Positions 43,504 through 53,300 of a stretch of DNA of 64,000 bases are shown in pieces (position 1 is the first letter of the stretch; each line of letters begins with the position of its first letter). The notes under the pieces are model-generated. The model saw only the letters and a list, made by a program, of their open reading frames with translations. It did not search any database and was not told the DNA's origin. The stretch spans positions 372,001 to 436,000 of the forward strand of contig CBDIIA010000002.1 of NCBI GenBank assembly GCA_965279475.1, written 5' to 3'. The position numbers were made by a program, and so were the translations under genes. Source of the stretch: Pseudorhodoferax sp965279475. Its GTDB lineage: Bacteria; Pseudomonadota; Gammaproteobacteria; Burkholderiales; Burkholderiaceae_C.

Positions 43504-44696
43504 GCTGCCGGCCTGGCGAACCAATCTTCGGCCAACCGCACCCAGTAGGTACCGCCCAGCGGGATCAGGTCGTCGTTGAAGTCGTAGCTGGGGTTGTGGA
43601 TGGTGCAGGGCCCGGCGCCGTGGCCCTGGTCGCGGTGCCCGCCGTCGCCGTTGCCGATGAAGCAGTAGGCGCCCGGCTTGGCCTGCAGCATGAACGCGAA
43701 GTCTTCGGCGCCCATCGTCGGCTCCTGCAGGTTCACGTTGTCGGCGCCGACGATGCGCGTCATCACCTCACGCGCAAAAGCGGCCTCGGCCGCGTGGTTG
43801 ATCGTCGGCGGGTAGTTGCGCACGAACTCGAACTCGCACTTGGCGCCGAACGTGGCGCAGATGCCTTCGGCGATCTGCTGCATGCGCTCCTGGATCAGGT
43901 CGAGCACCTCGAACGAGAAGGTGCGCACCGTGCCCTGCAGCTCGCAGCTGTCGGGCACGACGTTGGTGGCCTCGCCGGCATGGATCATCGTGACCGAGAT
44001 CACGCCCGCGTCGACCGGCTTCTTGTTGCGGCTGATGATCGTCTGGAACGCCTGCACCATCTGGCAGGCGATCGGCACCGGGTCGATGCCGTTGTGCGGC
44101 AGCGCGGCGTGGCTGCCCTTGCCGCGGATGACGATCCTGAACTCGTTGCTCGAGGCCATCACCGGCCCGGCGCTGACGGCGAACTTGCCGACCTCGGTGC
44201 CCGGCCAGTTGTGCATGCCGAACACCGCGTCCATCGGGAACTTGTCGAACAGGCCGTCCTTGATCATCTCGCGCGCCCCGCCGCCGCCCTCTTCGGCCGG
44301 CTGGAAGATCAGGTAGACGGTGCCGTCGAAATTGCGGTGCTTCGCAAAATGCTGGGCCGCGGCCAGCAGCATCGCGGTGTGGCCGTCGTGGCCGCAGGCG
44401 TGCATCTTGCCCTTGTGCTGGCTGGCGTGCGCGAAGGTGTTGTACTCCTGCATCGGCAGCGCGTCCATGTCGGCGCGCAGTCCGATCGCCCGGCTGGAGG
44501 TACCGCTCTTCACGATGCCAACCACGCCGGTCGTGCCCAGGCCCCGGTGGATCGGGATGCCCCATTCGGTGAGCTTGGCCGCCACCACGTCGGCCGTGCG
44601 GACTTCTTCGAAGCAGAGTTCGGGGTGGGCGTGGATGTCGCGTCGGATGGCCGCGATGCCGGCGGCCTGGCCCACGATGGAGTCGATAACTTTCAT
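43500..44696 (-). CDS. M20D amidohydrolase (hippurate hydrolase/IAA-amino acid hydrolase family)
   Basis: 398-residue metal-dependent amidohydrolase. RRDIHAHPELCFEE, LRADMDALPM, HACGHDGHTAMLLAAA (Cys-x-His metal motif), FQPAEEGGGGA and GMHNWPG are the M20D signature blocks, and the C-terminal MGAEDFAF is conserved. These enzymes remove acyl groups from N-acyl amino acids. ATG at 44696, with AAGGA eight bases upstream, is the best start. It is divergent from another M20 gene 71 nt away and coupled to the DUF2817 gene downstream. Confidence 0.95.
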   Translation of the reverse strand: MKVIDSIVGQAAGIAAIRRDIHAHPELCFEEVRTADVVAAKLTEWGIPIHRGLGTTGVVGIVKSGTSSRAIGLRADMDALPMQEYNTFAHASQHKGKMHACGHDGHTAMLLAAAQHFAKHRNFDGTVYLIFQPAEEGGGGAREMIKDGLFDKFPMDAVFGMHNWPGTEVGKFAVSAGPVMASSNEFRIVIRGKGSHAALPHNGIDPVPIACQMVQAFQTIISRNKKPVDAGVISVTMIHAGEATNVVPDSCELQGTVRTFSFEVLDLIQERMQQIAEGICATFGAKCEFEFVRNYPPTINHAAEAAFAREVMTRIVGADNVNLQEPTMGAEDFAFMLQAKPGAYCFIGNGDGGHRDQGHGAGPCTIHNPSYDFNDDLIPLGGTYWVRLAEDWFARPAA

Positions 44697-44767
44697 GGCA
44701 TGAATCCTTGTGATGTGACAGTCTAGCCCGGTCTGCATACCCGAGTCACGTCCCGAGATACGTGAAA

Positions 44768-45934
44768 ATGGCCCGCATGATCTCCGACCACGCCCTGAAG
44801 CTCGCCCGGACCCTGGTTCAGATGAACACGGTCAGCCACCATTCGAACCTGGAGCTGATCCACCTGGCGCGCGACGAACTGGCCCGGCTCGGCGTGAAGA
44901 GCCGCCTCACCTACAACGCCGACAAGACCAAGGCCAACCTGTTCGCGACACTGGGCGAAGGCAAGCCGGCCGGGGTCATCCTGTCGGGCCACACCGACAC
45001 CGTGCCCTGGGACGGGCAGGACTGGACGGTCGACCCGCTGTCGGCCACCGTGCAGGACGGCAAGCTGTTCGGTCGCGGCTCGGCCGACATGAAGAGTTTC
45101 ATCGCCATCGCGCTGGCCAACGCCCCGGTGCTGCTGGAGAGCAAGGCGCCGTTCGCTGTGCACCTGGCGCTGAGTTATGAAGAAGAGATCGGCTGCTTCG
45201 GCGTGCGCGAGCTGATCGCCGACCTGCGCGACGCCGGCGTCCGGCCGCTCGCCTGCATCGTCGGCGAACCCACCAGCATGGTGCCGGCCATCGCCCACAA
45301 GGGCGTCTACCGCTACAAGTGCTGCGTGCGCGGCAAGGAGGCGCATTCGTCGCTGACGCCGATGTCGGTCAATGCGATCGAGATGGCGGCCCGCGTGATC
45401 GGCAAGCTGCGCGACATGGCCGAGGGTTTCGAGCGCGACGAGCCGCGTTATGCCGGCTTCGACGTGCCCTTCTCCACCGCCAGCGTGGGCCAGTTCCATG
45501 GCGGTATCGCCGACAACGTGGTGCCGCGCGACGCCGAGTTCCGCTACGAGTTCCGCGACCTGCCGACCGCCGATGCGGCGGCGATGCAGCAGCAGGTGAT
45601 CGCGCATGCGCGTGCATTGGAACCGGCGATGCAGAAGGTCGCACAGGACGCCGGCTTCCGGTTCGAGACGATCTGCGAGATCCCGAGTTTTCTCGGCTCG
45701 GCCGACGACGCCGTGACGCGGCTGGCGCAGCGGCTGTCCGGCGAACAGCGCACGACGCTGGTGGCCTTCGGCACCGAGGCAGGCTTGTTCAAGAACGCCG
45801 GCATCCCGACCGTGGTGTGCGGCCCCGGCAGCATCACCCAGGCGCACCAGCCCGACGAGTTCGTCAGCCTGGAGCAACTGGGCCGCTGCGAGGACTTCAT
45901 CCGCGGGCTGGCCAGCGCGCAGTCGATCGGCTGA
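44768..45934 (+). CDS. acetylornithine deacetylase-like M20 peptidase (ArgE family)
   Basis: 388-residue dinuclear zinc hydrolase. The family motifs are SGHTDTVPWDGQDW (His and Asp), GRGSADMKSF (bridging Asp), SYEEEIGCFGVR (catalytic Glu and ligand Glu), GEPTSM and the late histidine in ITQAHQPDEF. It therefore has a full ArgE active site. Burkholderiales make arginine mainly through ArgJ-type recycling, so this gene may act on another N-acyl amino acid. Starts at 44768 or 44777 are both possible; 44768 is used. The molybdopterin gene follows 26 nt later and may share its transcript. Confidence 0.88.
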   Translation: MARMISDHALKLARTLVQMNTVSHHSNLELIHLARDELARLGVKSRLTYNADKTKANLFATLGEGKPAGVILSGHTDTVPWDGQDWTVDPLSATVQDGKLFGRGSADMKSFIAIALANAPVLLESKAPFAVHLALSYEEEIGCFGVRELIADLRDAGVRPLACIVGEPTSMVPAIAHKGVYRYKCCVRGKEAHSSLTPMSVNAIEMAARVIGKLRDMAEGFERDEPRYAGFDVPFSTASVGQFHGGIADNVVPRDAEFRYEFRDLPTADAAAMQQQVIAHARALEPAMQKVAQDAGFRFETICEIPSFLGSADDAVTRLAQRLSGEQRTTLVAFGTEAGLFKNAGIPTVVCGPGSITQAHQPDEFVSLEQLGRCEDFIRGLASAQSIG

Positions 45935-45960
45935 CCCCGCAACCCCCAGGAGCCAGCACC

Positions 45961-48042
45961 ATGCCAGCCACCATTGCCTTGACGGTCGAGAACGGCTCCA
46001 CCCAGGTGGTCGGCGCCTGCCCGCACGATTGCCCGGACACCTGCTCGCTGCTGACCACGGTCGAGAACGGCGTCGCGACGCGGGTGCAGGGCAATCCGGC
46101 CCATGCCCAGACCGACGGCGTGCTCTGCACCAAGGTCTCGCGCTACACCGAACGCAGCTACCACCCCGACCGCCTGCTCTATCCGATGCGCCGCACCGGC
46201 CCCAAGGGCGCGGGCCGGTTCGAGCGCGTGGACTGGGACACCGCGCTCGACGAGATCGCCGCCCGGCTCAACGCCATCGCGGCACGCACGCCCGAGGCGA
46301 TCCAGCCCTACAGCTATGCCGGCACGATGGGCCTGGTGCAGGGCGAGAGCATCGCGGCACGCTTCTTCCACCTGCTGGGGGCCTCGCGGCTCGACCGCAC
46401 GATCTGTTCGTCGGCCGGCAGCGAAGGCCTGGCCCACACCATCGGGCGCATCGGCATGAAGGTCGAGTTCTTCGCCGAGGCCAAGCTGATCCTGATCTGG
46501 GGCAGCAATGCGATCGCCAGCAGCCTGCACTTCTGGCGGTATGCGCAGCAGGCAAAACGGGCCGGCGCGCGGCTGGTCTGCATCGATCCACGCAAAACCG
46601 AGACCGCCGACAAATGCCATGAACACATCGCGCTGCGCCCCGGCACCGACGCCGCGCTGGCGCTGGCGCTGATGCACGAGCTGGTGGTGCACGACTGGCT
46701 CGACCACGACTACCTGGCGCGCCACACGCTGGGCTGGGACGCGATGCGCGAACGCGCGCTGCAGTGGCCCCCTGAGCGCGCGGCCGAGGTCTGCGGCATC
46801 CCGGTCGAGCAGATCCAGCGGCTGGCGCGCGACTACGGCGCCTGCCGCGGGAGCGCCGGGCCGGCAGCGATCCGGCTCAACTACGGCATGCAGCGCGTGC
46901 GCGGCGGCGGCAACGCCACGCGGGTCATCGCCGGCCTGCCGGCCCTGATTGGCGCCTGGCGCCAGCGCGGCGGCGGCCTGCTGCTCAGCAGCTCAGGCAT
47001 GTTCCCGACCGACCGCGCCGCGCTGCAACGCCCCGACCTGCTGGCTGGCCGGCAACCGCGCATCACCAACATGAGCACGATCGGCGACGCCCTGCTGGCG
47101 CCGGGCGACACGGCCACAGGCCCGCGCATCGAAGCGCTGGTCGTCTACAACAGCAACCCGGTGGCAGTGGCGCCGGAGTCGGGCAAGGTCGTCGCCGGCT
47201 TTGCGCGCGAGGACCTGTTCACGGTGGTGCTGGAGCAGTTCCAGACCGACACCGCCGACTACGCCGACTTCGTGCTGCCGGCCACGACCCAGCTCGAACA
47301 CTGGGACGTGCACGGCAGCTACGGCCACACCGATGCGATGCTCAACCGCCCGGCCATCGCGCCGCTGGGCGAGGCCCGGCCCAACACGCAGATCTTTCGC
47401 GATCTGGCGCAGCGCATGGGCCTCGACCACCCGAGCCTGCAGGACGACGACGAGACCCTGTGCCGCACCGCCTTCGGTGACAAGGTCGACTTCGGGCAAC
47501 TGCTGGAGCACGGCTTCGCCCGGCTCGACCTGCCGGATGCGCCGCTCGCGCACGGCGGTTTTCCCACGCCGTCGGGCCGCTGCGAATTCTTCAGCGCGCG
47601 CCTGGCCGCGCAGGGCCTGGACGGCCTGCCCGACCACGTGCCGAACTACGAGACCGCGGGCAGCAGCAGCGCCTTTCCACTGGCGATGATCTCGCCGCCG
47701 GCGCGCAACTTCCTGAACTCCAGCTTCGTCAACGTGGAGAGCCTGCGCGACATCGAGGTCGAGCCTCTGCTCGAGATCCACGCCCGCGACGCCGAGGCCC
47801 GCGGCATCGCCAGCGGTGCCGTGGTGCGCGTGTTCAACCAGCGCGGCGAGTACCGCTGCCGGGCCAAGGTGTCGCCCCGCGCACGCGAAGGCGTGGTGCA
47901 CGGCATGGGCATCTGGTGGCGCAAGCTGGGCCTGGACGGCAGCAACGTGAACCAGCTGACCAGCCAGCGGCTGACCGACCTGGGCCGGGCGCCAACCTTC
48001 TACGACTGCCTGGTCGAAGTGGCGCTGGACCAGCCTGGCTGA
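45961..48042 (+). CDS. molybdopterin-dependent oxidoreductase (DMSO reductase superfamily)
   Basis: 693-residue molybdoenzyme. An N-terminal 4Fe-4S site is formed by Cys20, Cys24, Cys28 (CPHDCPDTC) and Cys56. The Mo-cofactor domains include AGTMGLVQGESIAARFFHLLGAS, IWGSNAIASSLHFWRYA, ARLVCIDPR and PAIRLNYGMQRVRGGGNATR, with a C-terminal dinucleotide-binding barrel. There is no Tat signal, so it is cytoplasmic. No small subunits or cofactor genes are adjacent. AGGAG upstream of the ATG at 45961 sets the start. The substrate cannot be told from sequence; formate, N-oxide or sulfoxide chemistry is possible. Confidence 0.92.
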   Translation: MPATIALTVENGSTQVVGACPHDCPDTCSLLTTVENGVATRVQGNPAHAQTDGVLCTKVSRYTERSYHPDRLLYPMRRTGPKGAGRFERVDWDTALDEIAARLNAIAARTPEAIQPYSYAGTMGLVQGESIAARFFHLLGASRLDRTICSSAGSEGLAHTIGRIGMKVEFFAEAKLILIWGSNAIASSLHFWRYAQQAKRAGARLVCIDPRKTETADKCHEHIALRPGTDAALALALMHELVVHDWLDHDYLARHTLGWDAMRERALQWPPERAAEVCGIPVEQIQRLARDYGACRGSAGPAAIRLNYGMQRVRGGGNATRVIAGLPALIGAWRQRGGGLLLSSSGMFPTDRAALQRPDLLAGRQPRITNMSTIGDALLAPGDTATGPRIEALVVYNSNPVAVAPESGKVVAGFAREDLFTVVLEQFQTDTADYADFVLPATTQLEHWDVHGSYGHTDAMLNRPAIAPLGEARPNTQIFRDLAQRMGLDHPSLQDDDETLCRTAFGDKVDFGQLLEHGFARLDLPDAPLAHGGFPTPSGRCEFFSARLAAQGLDGLPDHVPNYETAGSSSAFPLAMISPPARNFLNSSFVNVESLRDIEVEPLLEIHARDAEARGIASGAVVRVFNQRGEYRCRAKVSPRAREGVVHGMGIWWRKLGLDGSNVNQLTSQRLTDLGRAPTFYDCLVEVALDQPG

Positions 48043-48113
48043 GCACGCGCATCACGCGGTCCAAGCAGTTCGTCTGCAACCGGTGCGAGCCCGGTGCCGC
48101 CACGGGTGGTGCC

Positions 48114-48995
48114 TCAGGAGATCGACTGCACCAGCTGCAAGGCAGCTTCGAAGACGGCTTCCGCCTGCGCAGGATCGGCATGGAACAGCCGCACAAAACT
48201 GCGCGCACAGTTCGCGTGAGGGATATGCGGCTGCTGGAAGCCCTGCACGTTGTCCTTCGCAGCCGCGCGGCGTGCGGCGCTTGCGTCGTGGCGCGATCTT
48301 TCAAGCTGCGGATGGAGCGCCACGATCAGCAATGCGCGTTCGCGCATCAGATTCTTCCGCCCATCCGTGTCGTCGAGTCGAAAGAACTCGATGGTCACCA
48401 GGGCCCGGTTGCGCCTGTAGCCGCTCCTGGCCACGGGCCGGGGCGATATACCGGCGAACTCGATCAGATCTTCCGGGTCGTCGTCCAGATCGCCGATCGG
48501 ATAGGGGAGGTAGGGTTTCTCGGCCCCGAGTGCAGCGGGATCATCTCCGTCGAACCGGTACGCACCGGCGATCGGAAACCAGTCTTTCTTCAGCACCGAG
48601 TTGCAGGGCTTGCAGGCCGCCGCGTAGTTGAAAGGGTGGTAAGGCAGCAGGTGGTAGCCGGTCTTCTCCTTGGGTGCGGCGGTGAAGGGAATGCCAGGAA
48701 GCCGGGCGGCGCCGCTCCATTTCTTGACACTGGCCTTGGGTCTGAAGTGCTCCACGTCCTGCTCGATCTTGCCAATCTCGACCGATTCAAGTTTCCGCTC
48801 GCAGTAGGCGCACTTGCTGTTGCCCTGCAACCGCATGTACACGGCCTTCACCTCGCTCCAGATGGAACTGCTTTCCTCGTAGCGGCCGAGGTCGCGAAAC
48901 GTCTGCGTGCGCTGTGCTGCGCGCGTCAGCCAGTCGGTGCTCTCCGCGGTGATCGCGGCTTCCAGTGCCGCCTGCGTCGTGTGGTAGCGGATCAC
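48114..48995 (-). CDS. HNH endonuclease, PtuB-like (Septu-type defence)
   Basis: 293-residue nuclease. A zinc-stabilised HNH site is visible: CAYC (Cys62, Cys65), EQDVEHFRPK with catalytic His83, and PFNYAAACKPCN with Asn123, Cys128 and Cys131. The architecture matches HNH proteins that accompany Septu ATPases and certain retrons. A C-terminal half (about 145-293) without known domain makes it larger than typical PtuB. The GTG start (48995-48993) overlaps the TGA of the ATPase gene, so expression is coupled. Defence is inferred from the pair, not demonstrated. Confidence 0.85.
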   Translation of the reverse strand: MIRYHTTQAALEAAITAESTDWLTRAAQRTQTFRDLGRYEESSSIWSEVKAVYMRLQGNSKCAYCERKLESVEIGKIEQDVEHFRPKASVKKWSGAARLPGIPFTAAPKEKTGYHLLPYHPFNYAAACKPCNSVLKKDWFPIAGAYRFDGDDPAALGAEKPYLPYPIGDLDDDPEDLIEFAGISPRPVARSGYRRNRALVTIEFFRLDDTDGRKNLMRERALLIVALHPQLERSRHDASAARRAAAKDNVQGFQQPHIPHANCARSFVRLFHADPAQAEAVFEAALQLVQSIS

Positions 48996-50242
48996 GCCGC
49001 TTCCTCAACGCCCTGGCTCATCTCCCGGAGCAGTTGCTTGGCCGCGGCATCGTCGCCCGAGCGGGCCTTGAGGGTCAGTTCCTTGAGCGTACGCTTCTTG
49101 CCCGGTGCGCGGGTGGATTGCAGACCGAAGAAGTCCGTCAACAGTACCTGATCGGCATCCAGGCCATGCACGGCCGATGCGTACCGCGTCGCTTTCGTCG
49201 ACGCACGCGCACCCGGCGCCATGACAATGATGTTCATCCATTCCAGCGATCCGACGATCAGCGGGCTGTGCGAGGTCACGATGAACTGGATGTTGGGCAG
49301 TGCCCTGGACAGCGTCGGCAAGACCGTGAGCTGCCATTTCGGGTGCAGATGCAGGTCGATCTCGTCGACCATCACGATGCCCTTGTTTTCCACCAGCTTC
49401 TTGCCGCTGGGGCAGGTCTCGCAGATGTGATAGAGCAGGTCGCTGATCCAGCCGAGGTAGGCGCGGTAGCCGTCCGACAACGCGGGAAACGGTACTTTCA
49501 GGCCGCCCTTGTCGAACAGATATTCGCCCAGCTCCCGCTCTCCGGTGAAGGTGTAGTCCGTGTGCTTGAGCAGCAGGTTCACCAGGTTGCGCACTTGCGT
49601 GAACCTCCCTTTGTTGCCGGACTCGAACCGCGGCAGCCAGACGGAGAACGGCATCAGCGAATACGACTCCTCAAACAGGCTGCGGATCCGCTGCGCCCGT
49701 GCCAACGAAGAGACCTGCCGGGCGCCGGTGTCCACGCGCTCACGGCTCTCCACGCGCCGTGTTGCGCCATAGCCGACGAAAAAGAATGCATCGCTTTCGG
49801 AGCTGAAGATCGGTTGCCAGTCGGCTTCATCCTCGAGCGTCGAGGCAATGCGTTCGATTTCTCCCTTGCGCACGATCGACGCTGCGGATTGCAGCTGTCC
49901 ATGCCGAGGCCCGGCGCTGAAACCATCCTGCCTGTGCGGTGTGAAGCGGGCCGTCACCGTGGCCTCTTCAGACCCTCCATGCGGATCGGCCCCTTTTTCG
50001 CGGCGAATGACGCGGTAGATCGGCAGATTGGCGTCTGCAACCGCTGGGCCCAAGGCGGCAATCGCCACCGCCTTGAGCAGTGTCGTCTTGCCGAAGCCGT
50101 TGTTGCCCAGCAAAAGATTCACATTCTTCAACTTCGGCGGTGGAAGCGCGATGGCCTCGTAATGCTGATCGGGATGGACGAAGTCGATCTGCGTCTTGCG
50201 AAAAGTCCGAAAACTTGCCAGCGCAATAGAGTCGATATACAT
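48992..50242 (-). CDS. ABC/SMC-type ATPase, PtuA-like (Septu-type defence)
   Basis: 416-residue ATPase with an RecF/SMC-like fold. MYIDSIALASFRTF begins the ABC strand; Walker A is GNNGFGKTT (46-54), the signature-like LSDGYR lies at 255-260, Walker B is GIVMVDEIDLHLHP (288-301) and the switch is TSHSPL with His325. About 200 residues separate Walker A from the signature, without an obvious long coiled coil. It is directly upstream of, and overlaps, the HNH gene. AGAGGA before the ATG at 50242 supports the start. Base composition appears a little lower in GC than its neighbours, compatible with acquisition. Confidence 0.85.
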   Translation of the reverse strand: MYIDSIALASFRTFRKTQIDFVHPDQHYEAIALPPPKLKNVNLLLGNNGFGKTTLLKAVAIAALGPAVADANLPIYRVIRREKGADPHGGSEEATVTARFTPHRQDGFSAGPRHGQLQSAASIVRKGEIERIASTLEDEADWQPIFSSESDAFFFVGYGATRRVESRERVDTGARQVSSLARAQRIRSLFEESYSLMPFSVWLPRFESGNKGRFTQVRNLVNLLLKHTDYTFTGERELGEYLFDKGGLKVPFPALSDGYRAYLGWISDLLYHICETCPSGKKLVENKGIVMVDEIDLHLHPKWQLTVLPTLSRALPNIQFIVTSHSPLIVGSLEWMNIIVMAPGARASTKATRYASAVHGLDADQVLLTDFFGLQSTRAPGKKRTLKELTLKARSGDDAAAKQLLREMSQGVEEAA

Positions 50243-50381
50243 GCTGATCCTCTGGAGATCTCAACACCAACTGGATGCTGAATGGCCTCCGTCCAAGTAT
50301 CGCACCGCACCAACGGCAAGCGACGCACGGCGAAGTCGCCGCGCCGGCAACGCACGGACCAAGGATGATCTGGCCTCTGAC

Positions 50382-53300
50382 TCAGTCGGACGCGGCGCCA
50401 AGCCGGGACGGCAAGTACGCCGCCAGCTGATCGGGCGGCAGCGGCCGGCTGAACAGGTAACCCTGGTACGCGTGACAGCCTTCGCGGGCGAGAAAGGCGC
50501 GCTGCGCCTCGGTTTCCACGCCTTCGGCGATCACACTCAGGCCCAGGCTGCGCGCCAGGCCGATGATGGTGCGCACGATCACACCGTCGTTGGCGTCCTC
50601 GACGGCGTCGCGCACGAACGACTGGTCGATCTTCAGCTGGTCGAGCGGCAGGCGCCGCAGGTACGACAGCGACGAATACCCGGTGCCGAAGTCGTCGAGC
50701 GCGAAGCCGACGCCCTGGGTCTTGAGCGCCGACATCTTGCCGATGGTCAGCTCCATGTCGTCGACCAGCAGGCTTTCGGTCAGCTCGAGCTTGAGCAGCC
50801 GCGCGTCGGCCCCGGTGCGCGCCAGCACGGCGGCCACCTGGGCGACGAAATCCGGATGGCGGAACTGCCGTGAACTGACGTTGACCGCCATGCCCAGCGC
50901 CGCGGTCGCGGGCTGTGCGGCCCAGCGGGCGAGCTGGTTGCAGGCCTGCTCCAGCACCCAGCGCCCGAGCGGCAGAATCATGCCGGTCTCTTCGGCCAGC
51001 GGAATGAAGTCGGCCGGCGAGACGAGGCCGCGCTGCGGATGCACCCAGCGCACCAGGGCCTCGACACCGGTGACACGGCCTTCGCCGTCGACCTGCGGCT
51101 GGTAGTGCAGCAGAAATTCTTCCTGCGTCAGCGCAAGCCGCAGGTCGGCCTCCAGCGCGACGCGGGCCGTGACGGCCGCCTGCAGGCCGGGGTCGAAGAA
51201 ACGCAGCGTGTTGCGCCCGGCCGCCTTGGCCTGGTACATCGCGATGTCGGCCTGCTTCAGCAGTTCGCCCACGCCCTCGTGCTGGCGGTTGAACGGGGCG
51301 ATGCCGATGCTCGAGGTGCTCAGGTGCTCGTTGCCGTCGAGCTGGTAGGGCGGCGTCAGCGCGGCGAGGATCTTCTCGCCGACGTGTTTGGCCTGGATCG
51401 CCACCTCCTGCGGGGAGTCGCCCAGGTCTTCCAGCATCACCACGAACTCGTCGCCGCCCAGACGCGCGACCGTGTCGGAGACCCGCACGCAGGCGGTCAG
51501 CCGGGCTGCCACCTGCTGCAGCAGCAAGTCGCCCTTGTCGTGGCCGAGCGTGTCGTTCAGGATCTTGAAGTTGTCCAGGTCGATGAACAGCAGCGCGCCA
51601 CCACGGCCGGTGCGCAACTCGGCGCCCAGGGCCTGGTGCAGCCGGTCCATCAGCAGCAAGCGGTTGGGCAACTGGGTCAGCGGGTCGTAGAACGCGAGTT
51701 TCTGGATCTCGCGCTCGGCCTCCTTGCGTTCGGTGATGTCGGTGTGGATCGCCAGGATCGAGCCGGGCCGGCCCTGCTCGTCGGGCACCAGGGTCCAGCG
51801 CGCCTCCACCGCCACGCTGCTGCCGTCCTTGCGCCGTTGGGTGGTCTCGCCGCTCCATTCGTGTTGCGCCTGCACGGTGCGCAGTGCCTCGTGGAACGCG
51901 GCGGTGTCGCCATAGAGCTGCGTCACGCGGAAGTCGCCCGCCACGTCGGCGGCGCTCCAGCCGTACAGTCGCTCGGCGCTCTTGTTCCAGTACTGCACCT
52001 TGTGGTCGATGCCGTAGACGACGATGGCGTCCTGCGCCTGGTCGAGCAGCGAGGCCTGCCGACGCAGCCGCAGGTCGGTGCCCTGGCGTTCGAGTTCGGA
52101 CGCCGCGCGCACGGCAAAGATCTGCAGCGTCGAGGTGACGAAGTCGATGCTGGCCGGCATCTCGGCCAGCAGCGCAACGATCATGCCGACCATCTCGCCC
52201 GCGGCGTTCTCCAGACGGCAACCGGCATAGGCCACCGGCACAAAGTCGCCCAGGGCGGCGGCCATGCGCGGCGACCGGGGCGGAAGATCGGTCGTGAACC
52301 AGCTGTTCACGCCGAGCAAGGCCTCGCTGGGCGTGCCGTGCAGCGCGTAATCCATGTTCTCGTGCAGGCGCCCGTCGACCACGGCCGCGATCGTGCGCGC
52401 GATCGGCTTCTCGCCCTGCTGCGTCAGCCGCGCCACGAACGCCGCGCGCGCACCGAGTGCCTGCGCCACGTGGTGCGCCAGCTGCTCGAAGAAGGCATCG
52501 CCGGTCTGTGCCGAGACGGCCATCGCCATCTTCAGCACCGCTGCCTGCAGCTGGCTCTGCTGCGCACGCACCCGCAGGTGGCCGATGCCGAACGCCAGGT
52601 CGTTGGCCAGCTCCTGCAGCAGCGCGATCTCGTCGGAACCGAAGTGCACGATGTCGGGTGCATAGAGGTACAGCAGGCCGAAGGTGCGCCGGGCCTCGCG
52701 CAAGGGCAGGCAGGCCACGCCGCGAAAGCCGCTGGCCAGTGCATCGTCGAGCCACGGTGCAAACGAAGGATCGCAGGCGATGTCCTCGACGATCACCAGC
52801 TCGCCGCTGCGCAGGCAACGCGCCGCAGGGCCCTGGCTGTTGGGCCCATCGTCGGCCCAGGAGACGACGATGCCCTTCATGTAGTCTGCATTGGCGCCGG
52901 CGTTGGCCATCACGCGGATGGTCTGCTCGGCGTCGTCGTTCGCATAGCCGACCCAGGTCATCGCGTAGCCGCCGATCTCGACCGCGATGCGGCAGACCTC
53001 GTGCAGCAGCGCCTGCTCGGAGCCGGCACGGATGACACTTTCGTTGCAGGCACTCAGCATGCGCTGCGCGCGGCTCAGGCGGGCCAGTTCGCGTTCGGCC
53101 TGCAGCCGCCGGGTCACGTCGGTGCCGAGGATCAGGCGTGCGTCGCGGCCGTTGAACACGATGCCGTCTCCCGAGATCTCGACATCGAGCTCGGTGCCGT
53201 CGCGCCGCCGGTGCCGGCGCTGCAGGCCGGCGGTGGAGGCCAGGTGCGGAACCGCCTCGAGCTGCTCCAGCAGATCCGAACGCCCGTCCGCCGGCCACAG

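Noticed and set aside
48114..50242. A complete retron (reverse transcriptase, msr-msd and PtuAB effector)
   Set aside because: No reverse transcriptase gene or msr-msd-like structure is present on either side; only the ATPase-HNH pair is seen.
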